Shown: piece after piece, positions 1 through 7,633 of the stretch
How positions within the stretch are numbered: the first letter of the stretch is position 1
How the letters are laid out: each line of letters begins with the position of its first letter
Source: Branchiostoma floridae
Lineage: Eukaryota > Chordata > Leptocardii > Amphioxiformes > Branchiostomatidae
DNA length: 29,106 bases
Direction: 5' to 3'
Assembly: GCF_000003815.2 (NCBI RefSeq)
Contig: NC_049985.1
Coordinates: 23,957,360 to 23,986,465 of the forward strand
The notes under the pieces: model-generated
What the model was told of the DNA's origin: nothing
What the model saw: the letters and a program-made list of their open reading frames with translations, nothing else
The model's database searches: none
Translations under genes and position numbers: made by a program

Positions 1-2
1 GT

Positions 3-1196
3 CATGTTGAGGATGGTCTAGTTAACGGTGCATTTGGAACAGTGACAGGTGTAACAGGTGGCCAGCAAGATGCAAGTGATGGTGCAACTGTCTTTGTGAA
101 GTTTGATAATCCAAAGGCAGGTGTGCTTGAAAGAGAAAAAAGTGCAGTTCCTAGTAGTCTACCAGAGAATTCAGTTCCGATTCGTCAGATTGAGGACAAC
201 TTGAAGAAATTAAGTAAAGTCAAACGCTACCAAATTCCTATCAAGCTAGCTTGGGCCTGCACAGTACACAAAGTACAGGGCATGACAGTTCCTGAAGTAG
301 TTGTCTCCATGAAAAATATTTTTGCATCAGGTATGGCGTATGTGGCCTTGAGTAGGGTATGTTCCATAGGCGGTCTTCACATTACACACTATAAACAGGA
401 GTCCATCTACTGTGATGAGGCAGTGCAGGAGGCAGTTAATAAGATGAAGCATTTCGAATCTGTATCCAACCCATTTACAAATGTTGGTGACAGATCTGTC
501 GGTGAAGTGTTGAACATTGTCCATCACAATACTGAAGGACTTACTAAAAAGAACTTTGAAAGTCTGAAGTCAACTTGTTTGGTTGAAGCTGATATCATAT
601 GCCTGACTGAGACATGGCTGTCAGAAAATGTGCAGTCCTCCCAGTTTCAGTTGGAGAGTTTCAACATGTTTCGTAAAGACAGATCAAGTGGGCATGCTTG
701 CGAGGAAGCTTCTAATGCGACAAGGAATTCCAGTCGTGGAGGCGTGGCAATATATGTACGTGACATATACAAGTGTTCTGAAATTCCCATCCCAAATGAT
801 ATCAGTCTAGAATGTGTGGTTACGCAAGTTTCTGCTGACTGCATGCCTGTGAAACATCTAATTGTAGCCATTTATAGACCCCCAAATGTTCGCAAAGACT
901 CATTCATATCCAGTTTGGAGAAACTCTTGGGGCACTTGTCTGCAGTGGAAAGAAGTAACACAGTGATTCTTGGTGACTTTAATGAAAATTTGATGTCAAG
1001 TGAAAACAAAATGATCCTTTCTTTCTTGATGCAAAATGGCTTCAAACAGTTGATAGAGTCTCCTACAACTGAAAGATGTACTCTCATTGACCATGTGTAC
1101 ATTTCACAACTGTCAGCTGTTGTTAATCATGGTGTAATACAGACATTCTATAGCTACCATGATGCTGTATACTGTACGTTGTGTAATGAGAGATAA
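3..1196 (+). CDS. Helentron RepHel-EN protein, C-terminal 397 residues (partial)
   Basis: The frame is already open at base 3 (HVEDGLVNGAFGTV...), so the gene starts before the window. Counting from the window edge, residues 1-15 match the PIF1-family segment after motif IV, and residues about 87-120 hold TVHKVQGMT and YVALSRV, the helicase motif V/VI region (superfamily 1B, unwinds DNA during rolling-circle transposition). Residues about 168-393 form an EEP-type nuclease: HHNTEGL, CLTETWL, RGGVAIYV, YRPP, GDFNE, PTTERCTLIDHVYIS. The usual final SDH motif reads SYH here (1152-1160), so the metal-binding Asp is lost while the His stays. The stop TAA at 1194-1196 lies within the first unit of the following minisatellite. 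No internal stop is seen. The copy could be recently active or newly inactivated. The fusion order helicase then EN points to Helentron rather than plant-type Helitron. Confidence 0.85.
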   Translation, partial: HVEDGLVNGAFGTVTGVTGGQQDASDGATVFVKFDNPKAGVLEREKSAVPSSLPENSVPIRQIEDNLKKLSKVKRYQIPIKLAWACTVHKVQGMTVPEVVVSMKNIFASGMAYVALSRVCSIGGLHITHYKQESIYCDEAVQEAVNKMKHFESVSNPFTNVGDRSVGEVLNIVHHNTEGLTKKNFESLKSTCLVEADIICLTETWLSENVQSSQFQLESFNMFRKDRSSGHACEEASNATRNSSRGGVAIYVRDIYKCSEIPIPNDISLECVVTQVSADCMPVKHLIVAIYRPPNVRKDSFISSLEKLLGHLSAVERSNTVILGDFNENLMSSENKMILSFLMQNGFKQLIESPTTERCTLIDHVYISQLSAVVNHGVIQTFYSYHDAVYCTLCNER

Positions 1197-1800
1197 AAGA
1201 GAAATCAGAGTCAAAAGAAGGGAGTGTGTGTATTGTACCAGCTCGGGCCTTGTCGAGCTGAGTGGAAGGTTGACAATCTCTATAGTCACCATGATGCTGT
1301 GTACTGTACGTTGTGTAATGATGAGATAAAACAGAAATCAGAGTCAAAGGAAGGGAGTGTGTGTATTGTACCAGCTCGGGCCTTGTCGAGCTGAGTGGAA
1401 GGTTGACAATCTCTATAGTCACCATGATGCTGTGTACTGTACGTTGTGTAATGATGAGATAAAACAGAAATCAGAGTCAAAGGAATGGTGTGTGAGTGTA
1501 TTGTACCAGCTCAGGCCTTGTCGAGCTGAGTGGAAGGTTGACAATTTCTATAGTCACCATGATGCTGTGTACTGTACGTTGTGTAATGATGAGATAAAAC
1601 AGAAATCAGAGTCAAAGGAAGGGAGTATGTGTATTGTACCAGCTCAGGCCTTGTTGACCTAAGTGGAAGGTTGACAATTTCTATAGTCACCATGATGCTG
1701 TGTACCGTACGTTGTGTAATGATGAGATAAAACAGAAATCAGAATCAAAGGAATGGAGTGTGTGTGTACTGTACCAGCTCAGGACTTGTCGAGATGAGTG
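1148..1800. repeat. 133-bp minisatellite derived from the end of the Helentron gene
   Basis: The marker CTATAG(C/T)(T/C)ACCATGATGCT recurs at 1148, 1280, 1413, 1548 and 1681 (steps 132, 133, 135, 133), about five units. The first unit is the actual 3' end of the endonuclease reading frame (YSYHDAVYCTL), so later units repeat coding sequence (YSHHDAVYCTLCNDE). Each unit also holds an AGCTC...GAGCT inverted pair inside a GTACCAGCTC...GTCGAGCTGAG stretch, able to form a hairpin in single-stranded DNA. Open frames on both strands here are repeat artefacts. Confidence 0.9.
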
Positions 1801-1840
1801 GATGAGAAATGGGAGTCTATGGTGCTCCATAATTGAGAAA

Positions 1841-2512
1841 TACTTGGCGCCAGCTTCCGCCCTTGCCACACGGCACATTCAGTGGTGGCAAGGGGGATGG
1901 GGAATGACAAAGGTTCCCGCTCTGGCTCTTGCCAAAACTGGTAAGAGGGAGCCTGGTGGATGCCTGTGAATGAAGTACTTGGCGCCAGCTTCCGCCCTTG
2001 CCACACAGCACATTCAGTGGTGGCAAGGGGGAAGGGGAATGACAAAGGTTCCCGCTCTGGCTCTTGCCAAAACTGGTAAGAGGGAGCCTGGTGGATGCCT
2101 GTGAATGAAGTACTTGGCGCCAGCTTCCGGCCCTTGCCACACAGCACATTCAGTGGTGGCAAGGGGGATGGGGAATGACAAAGGTTCCCGCTCTGGCTCT
2201 TGCCAAAATTGGTAAGAGGGAGCCTGGTGGATGCCTGTGAATGAAGTACTTGGCGCCAGCTTCCGGCCCTTGCCACACAGCATATTCAGTGGTGGCAAGG
2301 GGGATGGGGAATGACAAAGGTTCCCGCTCTGGCTCTTGCCAAAACTGGTAAGAGGGAGCCTGGTGGATGCCTGTGAATGAAATATTTGTTGCCAGCTTCC
2401 GGCCCTTGCCACACGGCACATTCAGTGGTGGCAAGGGGGATGGGGAATGACAAAGGTTCCCGCTCCGGCTCTTGCCAAAGGACAAGAGGGAGCCTGGTGG
2501 AGGCTCAGTGAT
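1841..2512. repeat. 135-bp minisatellite with an 8-bp-stem hairpin in each unit
   Basis: Units start at 1841, 1976, 2111, 2247 and 2383 (steps 135, 135, 136, 136), with a final unit that decays near 2512. Each unit carries CTTGCCAC and GTGGCAAG separated by 15 bases (first copy about 1863-1893), a perfect 8-bp hairpin followed by a G-rich run (GGGGGATGGGG). Helitron 3' ends carry a short hairpin close to the terminus, so these may be amplified copies of a terminal structure; that link is inference. Long minus-strand open frames across this array are periodic artefacts. Confidence 0.9.
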
Positions 2513-3052
2513 TGGGAGCCATGTGGATTTATGAATCATTTTTGTTAATATTAATTCATCCTTTGGACTTGTTTTTAGAATTTGTGTAGATGTTATACCA
2601 AATGTCACTCGTTTGACTTCTATATGATTGCTTAAATTTCATTCATGTCAATCCTTTTTGATCCTGTCAGTTGTACCTTTTCATTTGCAAGTACAAGTTG
2701 TGTATATGTATTTATTATACCTCTGTTGCAATATTCCTTTATCATTCAAAAGCATTGTGCATTAACATTTTGAAGTGTCCACAAATGTGTAAAACAAAGA
2801 TTGACATGTCTCTGTTGTTTTTTTTCAGCAGTGAGAACATTGTGCTCATGACACACAGCAGGTAGGGCCTGTTTTCTTGTCGCTAGACTTCCATGTACAA
2901 GTAGGTGTAGACTGTAGAGACAAGTGCAGAATTGGGATCGAAGAGAAGGTTTATGTGTAACACAAACACATTGTTATCTTCTGGCAACAATATGTATACT
3001 TTCCAAATCAATGGTATAATTATTTCATCAAATATTTGATTGATGTCTGCCT
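2513..3052. other. Non-coding stretch, no feature found
   Basis: AT-rich sequence following the Helentron arrays. I see no convincing exon, RNA gene or repeat. A T-tract plus CAG at about 2818-2829 resembles a splice acceptor, but the short stretch after it matches no family I know. Confidence 0.5.
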
Positions 3053-3435
3053 TGAAATGCCAAATCTCACTCTCCTGTTTGCATTGTTAAGATGAGACCT
3101 CTAGAGAAGAAAACAATTGGTCCATGAGAAGCTGTATTTGGAGGAGGCACACAGATTTTGTCCCAGGCAGCAACAGATTGATGGCAGATTGTAAATAGTT
3201 GTGGAAATGTGTACTGTTTCCAAATCTGCCTATAGTTTGATGTTTCTGCTTTGCATTGAAATTTGCAATTCTAACTTCCCTGTTTCTGTCCTCCATACCC
3301 CTCTACAGAAGAGAAGCAGAGCTTGGTCTATGACTGTATGTGGAAGAAGCAGACTGACTTGATTCCAACCAGCCAGAAAAGGACACGTAGATATTGATCG
3401 CAACCAATTCTGAAAAGATTTATATATTTTGACGG
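3053..3435. repeat. Diverged tandem duplication, about 200 bp per copy
   Basis: The stretch around 3053-3220 is repeated in diverged form at about 3255-3430. Aligned anchors are TTGAAATGCC/TTGAAATTTG, CTCCTGTTTG/TTCCCTGTTTC and CCTCTAGAGAAGA/CCTCTACAGAAGAG. The minus-strand open frames of the two copies also resemble each other, but they share no recognisable domain, so I treat this as a non-coding duplication. Confidence 0.5.
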
Positions 3436-3642
3436 AATTGTAATTTTTCTGCAAATAAGATCTATTATGTAGTTTGCTATTTTCCCAGATTAACTTTAAA
3501 CAATGTAAAAACTTAAGCTCAAATTACATTGTATTTACATTAAGTCAATCAGATTGTGAGAGCAGACAAGTGTAAAATTGCAATTTTGTGAAAGTAAAAC
3601 TGTAAAAATTGAAAGATTTTTTCTTTCTTACTGTTTGCTGTC

Positions 3643-3682
3643 TGTGTGTGTGTATGTGTGTGTGTTTGTAAGAGAGAGAGAA
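3643..3682. repeat. GT/GA simple repeat
   Basis: Alternating TG run followed by AGAGAGAGA. The surroundings (3436-4000) show no gene. Confidence 0.7.
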
Positions 3683-4011
3683 GAGATAATCATTCTGAAC
3701 TTCATCCCACTTGCTATCCAACATGCCATCACCATTTCTTTTTTTAATACAAGAAGACCAGAGACTTCATCATTGTCAAGACATGTATACCAAAATTGCA
3801 AAGGCCCTGGAGGTATATACAAAATGTATCACACTCAGGCATTTCCATACAAAATTTTGTTCCAATACCATGGCAATACAGAGGGGCCAAAAATGATACT
3901 AAAAATGGCCAAAAATTAATCCTCTTGAAGTGATGTATGCCAAAAATGTTTCGTTCTACCGTGTATATGTCGAGGGCACCCTTATACCAAATTCCATGTT
4001 ATTCTATGTGT

Positions 4012-4108
4012 GATTGTGGAAGAGCATTGTTGCATCGGCAGAGGGGCGGAGTGAAAATGGTGCATTTGCTCATAAGTAAATGTCGGCCTTTCTTGTCGTT
4101 CATTTCGA
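4012..4108. repeat. Hairpin repeat family, copy 1
   Basis: Contains ATTTGCT-CATA-AGTAAAT followed by GTCGGCCTTTCT, preceded by GCGGAGTGAAAAT. The same module returns in copies 2 (about 4145-4235) and 3 (about 5766-5868). The hairpin arms are conserved between copies while the four loop bases vary. Confidence 0.6.
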
Positions 4109-4144
4109 CAAGTTTCTGTTAGAATGTTCGATTTCTGCACGGGT

Positions 4145-4235
4145 GATTTTGAACAGTTCAATTTTGCATGGGAACGGGTATGGCTGAAATATGCTGTATT
4201 TGCTCTGAAGCAAATGTCGGCCTTTCTAGTTATCT
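4145..4235. repeat. Hairpin repeat family, copy 2
   Basis: Contains ATTTGCT-CTGA-AGCAAAT (perfect 7-bp stem) followed by GTCGGCCTTTCTAGTT, about 135 bp after copy 1 in the same orientation. Upstream bases TTCAATTTTG are shared with copy 3. Confidence 0.6.
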
Positions 4236-4738
4236 GTGAAAAGTGTACAGTTGATCTTTTCCATAGTATATAATAGTACAGATCTTCAGGGGCAAATCTA
4301 CAAGTACTAACGTTACACTATGTTGTGAATTGTGCATTGATGTTGGTTTTACAAGAATATATGTAATCAGGTGTGGCTTTTTTTCCTAATCAACAAACAA
4401 AAAGGATCTTCCTTTTACTCTGGGTGGCAGAACATGAAATTACACAAAGGAAATACTAATTATTGTATTCTACTGGAGGAAGATGAAACACCAACTGTTG
4501 TGCAGACCGGTGAGGTTGTGCCTTGATAGAAGGTGTCAATTTGACAGTGCTAAATTCAGTATTGGTCGGGTGCTCGAACTCGACTAATTCCACGAAGTCT
4601 GGCCTGTCAGAGAACACAATAGTCAACTGGCTACAAAGGTGGCACCAACAGACACAAAGGAGAGGATAGCAAAGTCAAGTGCAAGAAGTGTTCCCACATA
4701 CATAATGAAACTGTGACAGAAACACCAGCTTGATGTAT

Positions 4739-4794
4739 GAGCCCATAACACTGAGGAAGCCACACGGCGAAACATGTCTGTTGTGTGTCGGTTC
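4739..4794 (+). ncRNA. Candidate type I hammerhead self-cleaving ribozyme
   Basis: All core positions are present in order. Stem I 5' strand CATAACA (4744-4750) is followed by CTGAGGA (4751-4757, fits CUGANGA). Stem II is GCC-ACAC-GGC (4759-4768). GAAA (4769-4772) and a two-base-pair stem III (AC-AT-GT, 4772-4777) lead to cleavage site C4778 and stem I 3' strand TGTTGTG (4779-4785). The seven stem I pairs all form, one as T-G wobble. After a 4-nt bulge (TGTC) the helix resumes as GAGCC/GGTTC (4739-4743 with 4790-4794). Very short stems III are known from hammerheads of Penelope-like elements and animal retrozymes, which are thought to act as dimers. One oddity is an unpaired A4758 at the base of stem II, where a G-C pair is usual. 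Activity is untested. Confidence 0.6.
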
Positions 4795-4896
4795 GAATAA
4801 AGTTCCTAAACGGGGAACATGCGGCTCCAGCGTCTTTTCTGAAGATGTGGCGTAAGTGTGAACGGTTGGCTGAGGTCTCCTTCTCCACATATATCT
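4741..4896 (+). mobile_element. 156-bp retrozyme/Penelope-like mini-insertion with 17-bp target site duplication
   Basis: The 17-mer ACCAGCTTGATGTATGA occurs at 4724-4740 and again at 4897-4913, and the identity stops exactly at both inner borders, the signature of a target site duplication. The insert begins with the candidate hammerhead ribozyme, has AATAAA at 4796-4801 and a GTTCC...GGAAC hairpin at 4802-4818, and no protein-coding capacity. Known hammerhead-bearing retroposons of animals are Penelope-like elements and small non-coding retrozymes; the size favours a single retrozyme-type monomer or a severely truncated Penelope long terminal repeat. The insertion itself is seen directly; the class is inference. 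Confidence 0.65.
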
Positions 4897-4913
4897 ACCA
4901 GCTTGATGTATGA

Positions 4914-5765
4914 TTAGGTTATTTGAGACACCACACCATGGTATATGCTGTGTAATTTAATAATGTACTGTACTAAAAACAGTTTATCAGAACAATTAAA
5001 TAGTCATAAACTGATTAGTTTATGTGGAAAATAAATGGGACTTTAAGGTTATAACAGACGTATAATTACTGCAATTGCTGCATCCTTTTTTGAACAAAAA
5101 GCATACAAAACATTGAGATATATAAAACAGACGTCGTGCAAACATACAGTGGCTAATTAGCTTTGTTCATCAATATTATGTATTAGCTGATTACCTCTAA
5201 GTATAAAGATAGAATGTGATCCTTTTGTCTAAATACAATGTGCATTAACTTTATATGTATTTGTACTGATAATGTCATTGCAGGGCTGCCATATTGCATC
5301 ATATCCAATTGGATTTTGTTTTAATGCGCTTCGCTAAAAACGGCTAATAAGCATATCTTGATAAAGAGTTAAAAGTGTAGTACAGTTTGTTTGGAGAGGT
5401 CTGCTTGTATGAAGATTAGTTATGCTTGTGACAACCTTGAATAAGTGCAGTAACTAAGCTGCCCTTGCCTTGTGTAAATAAGCAGGTAAGCCACGCTATT
5501 GTCTGCTGTGGATATGTAATACCAACGTTTAGGGTCGCATGACGTGTTGCATCTGTAGAAAATAATACAACACAATTTCCGTTTGTGATATAAAAACTTT
5601 TTTTCTTGAAGTAACACGGTGCCTTCTTTATTAATGTGTGAAACACTAGCATGTTGTGTGCGTGTTGTGTTCACGAAATAAAAGTTTGATTACCATACAG
5701 TACTACGTACTAATAGTATAGTAGCATCGAAGTTCCGGGTCATTCTCTCATGTTATTCATTTTTT
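4914..5765. other. Non-coding stretch, no feature found
   Basis: AT-rich. The minus-strand open frames near 5416-5674 lack any recognisable domain. Confidence 0.5.
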
Positions 5766-5868
5766 TCAAATTCAATTTTGGAAGAGTCCATGTTTGCATA
5801 AAGAGGGAGAGCGGAGTGAAAATAGCTGAATTTGCTCCTAAGCAAATACCGGCCTTTCTAGTTGCATC
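5766..5868. repeat. Hairpin repeat family, copy 3
   Basis: Contains ATTTGCT-CCTA-AGCAAAT (perfect 7-bp stem, different loop) then ACCGGCCTTTCTAGTTGC, preceded by GCGGAGTGAAAAT as in copy 1 and TTCAATTTTGGAAGAGT. It lies 1.6 kb from copy 2, so the family is dispersed rather than strictly tandem. Confidence 0.6.
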
Positions 5869-6151
5869 TATTTTTTAATGCTTTTCACAACAGTTGGCGC
5901 AGGTGAAACAGGTTCAAAAATAACAAAATACACAAATACAATACAAATCTTCAATAGATATTGATGTAACAGATGAGCCAATAGTTAAAGATTAAACAAT
6001 TAATTCGACATCTAAATAGAAATCTACATAGACATTAACATTGACAAAAAAGAAACAAATTAATAAAGTAAGCACAATGGTAATGTATGATAAAATACCA
6101 TAGTGTGAAATAAGCGAGACTTTACAAGGCAAGTGGGGATTTTTGTATGAG

Positions 6152-6706
6152 TTAAAGGTCTACTACGCAGTTATTTGCGCTTCAAACTGAAAACAAAAAA
6201 ATCCATTTTCCGGCCATTTCTTTATATAGTTAGTTGAATCAAGCCTACCACGTTACGGAACACTATTCAAGGCATGTCAGGAGTCAATATTTTCCCCGTG
6301 CGAGCGCGTTTGAAAACCTGGGAATCTGCACGCCCGCGCTGGGTTTCAGTCATTTTGTTTCTTCACCGACGAAATCCGAGTAGTCCCGAGTCTGCCCGAG
6401 CCTACCCGGAGATTTTGGTTCACAAGCGAGTCGTGACGTCACGCACCCGGAACTCACCGGAGATTCCTGACCAATAACCGTTGATGATTGATTCTTGTTT
6501 GAATTCTCACCGGTGCCTAACTAGGGGGGTCAACAAGTTACAGCGCGCGTAGGACGAAATGTTTGTAGGCTAATTCTCTACGTTGCAAACGTGAAATAAT
6601 GACACAAAAGTGTCAAAAAGTGTCAAAAAGTAGTAGTAAATCTGAGATTTCTTAGTTCTAGAATATTTCAAATTTGAGCGCAAATAACTGCGTAGTAGAC
6701 CTTTAA
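6152..6706. mobile_element. 555-bp MITE with perfect 29-bp terminal inverted repeats and TTAA ends
   Basis: Bases 6152-6180 are the exact reverse complement of 6678-6706 (outer sequence TTAAAGGTCTACTACGCAG). TTAA at both outer ends may be the target duplication, as in piggyBac-type insertion, but being palindromic it could also be part of the repeat. The middle (about 6290-6480) is rich in CpG and GC, unlike the AT-rich surroundings; the short open frame there matches nothing I know. A non-autonomous cut-and-paste element. Confidence 0.8.
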
Positions 6707-7002
6707 TGCTGATGGGATCACGGTGGTGTAATTTTTTGCAGTTTTTGCCAGAGATAATCTCTCCACCGTGAATTCCTGATGCCGTGAATATACTTTGCCT
6801 TGCATTGCTGCTGTTCTATACAGAATTGTTTTACTGTGAAATCTTCCTTTTTCCTTTTATCCGCGAAATGACGTCACTTAGAGAATATTTATCAAATAAT
6901 CTTCAACAACTTATTCTAACGTTTTTAAATTGTTTATGAAATATATCATTTCTGTAAGATCGGCTGAACGAAATCAATTTTTGAGGCCTTAAGGTACACA
7001 GG
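6707..7002. other. Non-coding stretch, no feature found
   Basis: No gene. A short run near 6838-6870 (TGAAATCTTCC) reappears inverted in loose form near 13,700, perhaps a shared old repeat. Confidence 0.4.
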
Positions 7003-7343
7003 GTATATTTTGAAAAGTCATAATGTAGTGCACATTAGCACAGGAGCTAAAGGTGCACTCTTACCACACTTGCTTCAAGCTTGCGTCACTGCGGGGTTCG
7101 TTCACTGCGTCACACTTTTGTTATTTTCTTCATTTTTTTTATAATTGAAATATTATGTAATACGTAAAAGTATTACTTAGAAGCCGACAAAATGAACAAA
7201 AGTAAGAAAATTTCTATCTCTGAAATTCGTTGATCGAGTATCTTCCGAACCCCACAGGAATGCAAGCGTGACGTAAGTGCAGTGATAGTACACCTTTAGC
7301 TCCTGTACTAATGTGGACTATATCATAACTTTTCAAAATATAC
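7003..7343. mobile_element. 341-bp foldback element with about 95-bp imperfect inverted arms
   Basis: The left arm (7003 to about 7100, starting GTATATTTTGAAAAGT) reads as the imperfect reverse complement of the right arm (about 7247-7343, ending ACTTTTCAAAATATAC). Shared inner anchors are AGGAGCTAAAGGTG and the GCGTCAC/GGGGTTCG part. The spacer is about 150 bp and has no coding content. Arms have diverged by scattered substitutions, so the copy is old. Confidence 0.75.
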
Positions 7344-7633
7344 AATGTCAAGCGATAAATAAAAAAAAATCAAGCGTCACCAAAAAATGAATTTCTTTTT
7401 ATTAAAAGGTAAAGTAACAAAAACAGTCCTATATGTCACTAATTAGTCCATTTGTATTTAGTTTAATCAAAAACTGTGAGCATTAAAGTTGCTGTTATCA
7501 CTTTGGCAGAAATTTAGAACAAAATGACAATAAGAGTCAGAATCCTTTCCTACCGACCCTTTTTTCATGTCCTCAACTCGATACAAAACGTTGTTCGCTA
7601 GGCCAGAGCACTATTTTCTTAGTATACACTTAC

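Larger units (their letters stand above)
1..2512 (+). mobile_element. 3' part of a Helentron (Helitron2-type) rolling-circle transposon
   Basis: The block joins the end of a PIF1-like helicase fused to an endonuclease/exonuclease/phosphatase (EEP) domain with two minisatellite arrays. In animal Helentrons an AP-endonuclease-like domain follows the helicase, and short tandem repeats are common near their ends. The Rep domain and 5' end lie before the window. I could not fix the 3' terminus; about 2512 is where the second array stops. Repeats and their hairpins probably belong to the element, but that is inferred from adjacency and from coding sequence being captured in the first array. Confidence 0.6.

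Noticed and set aside
1123-1878. Several minus-strand open frames of 60-100 codons
   Set aside because: They follow the 133-bp minisatellite, repeat the same peptide and have no domain; the plus-strand origin of the repeat is clear.
1779-2608. Long minus-strand open frames (up to 165 codons)
   Set aside because: Product of the 135-bp array, where the near-triplet period keeps frames open on the minus strand.
2818-2865. Possible small exon after a T-tract and CAG
   Set aside because: No homologous family, no partner exons and no coding bias.
4631-4890. Minus-strand open frames across the hammerhead insertion
   Set aside because: They cross the insertion border at 4896 and 4741, so the frame is accidental; the plus-strand RNA structure explains the sequence better.
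5416-5674. Two overlapping minus-strand open frames of 78-84 codons
   Set aside because: No recognisable domain and no splice context for a SABATH copy A exon.
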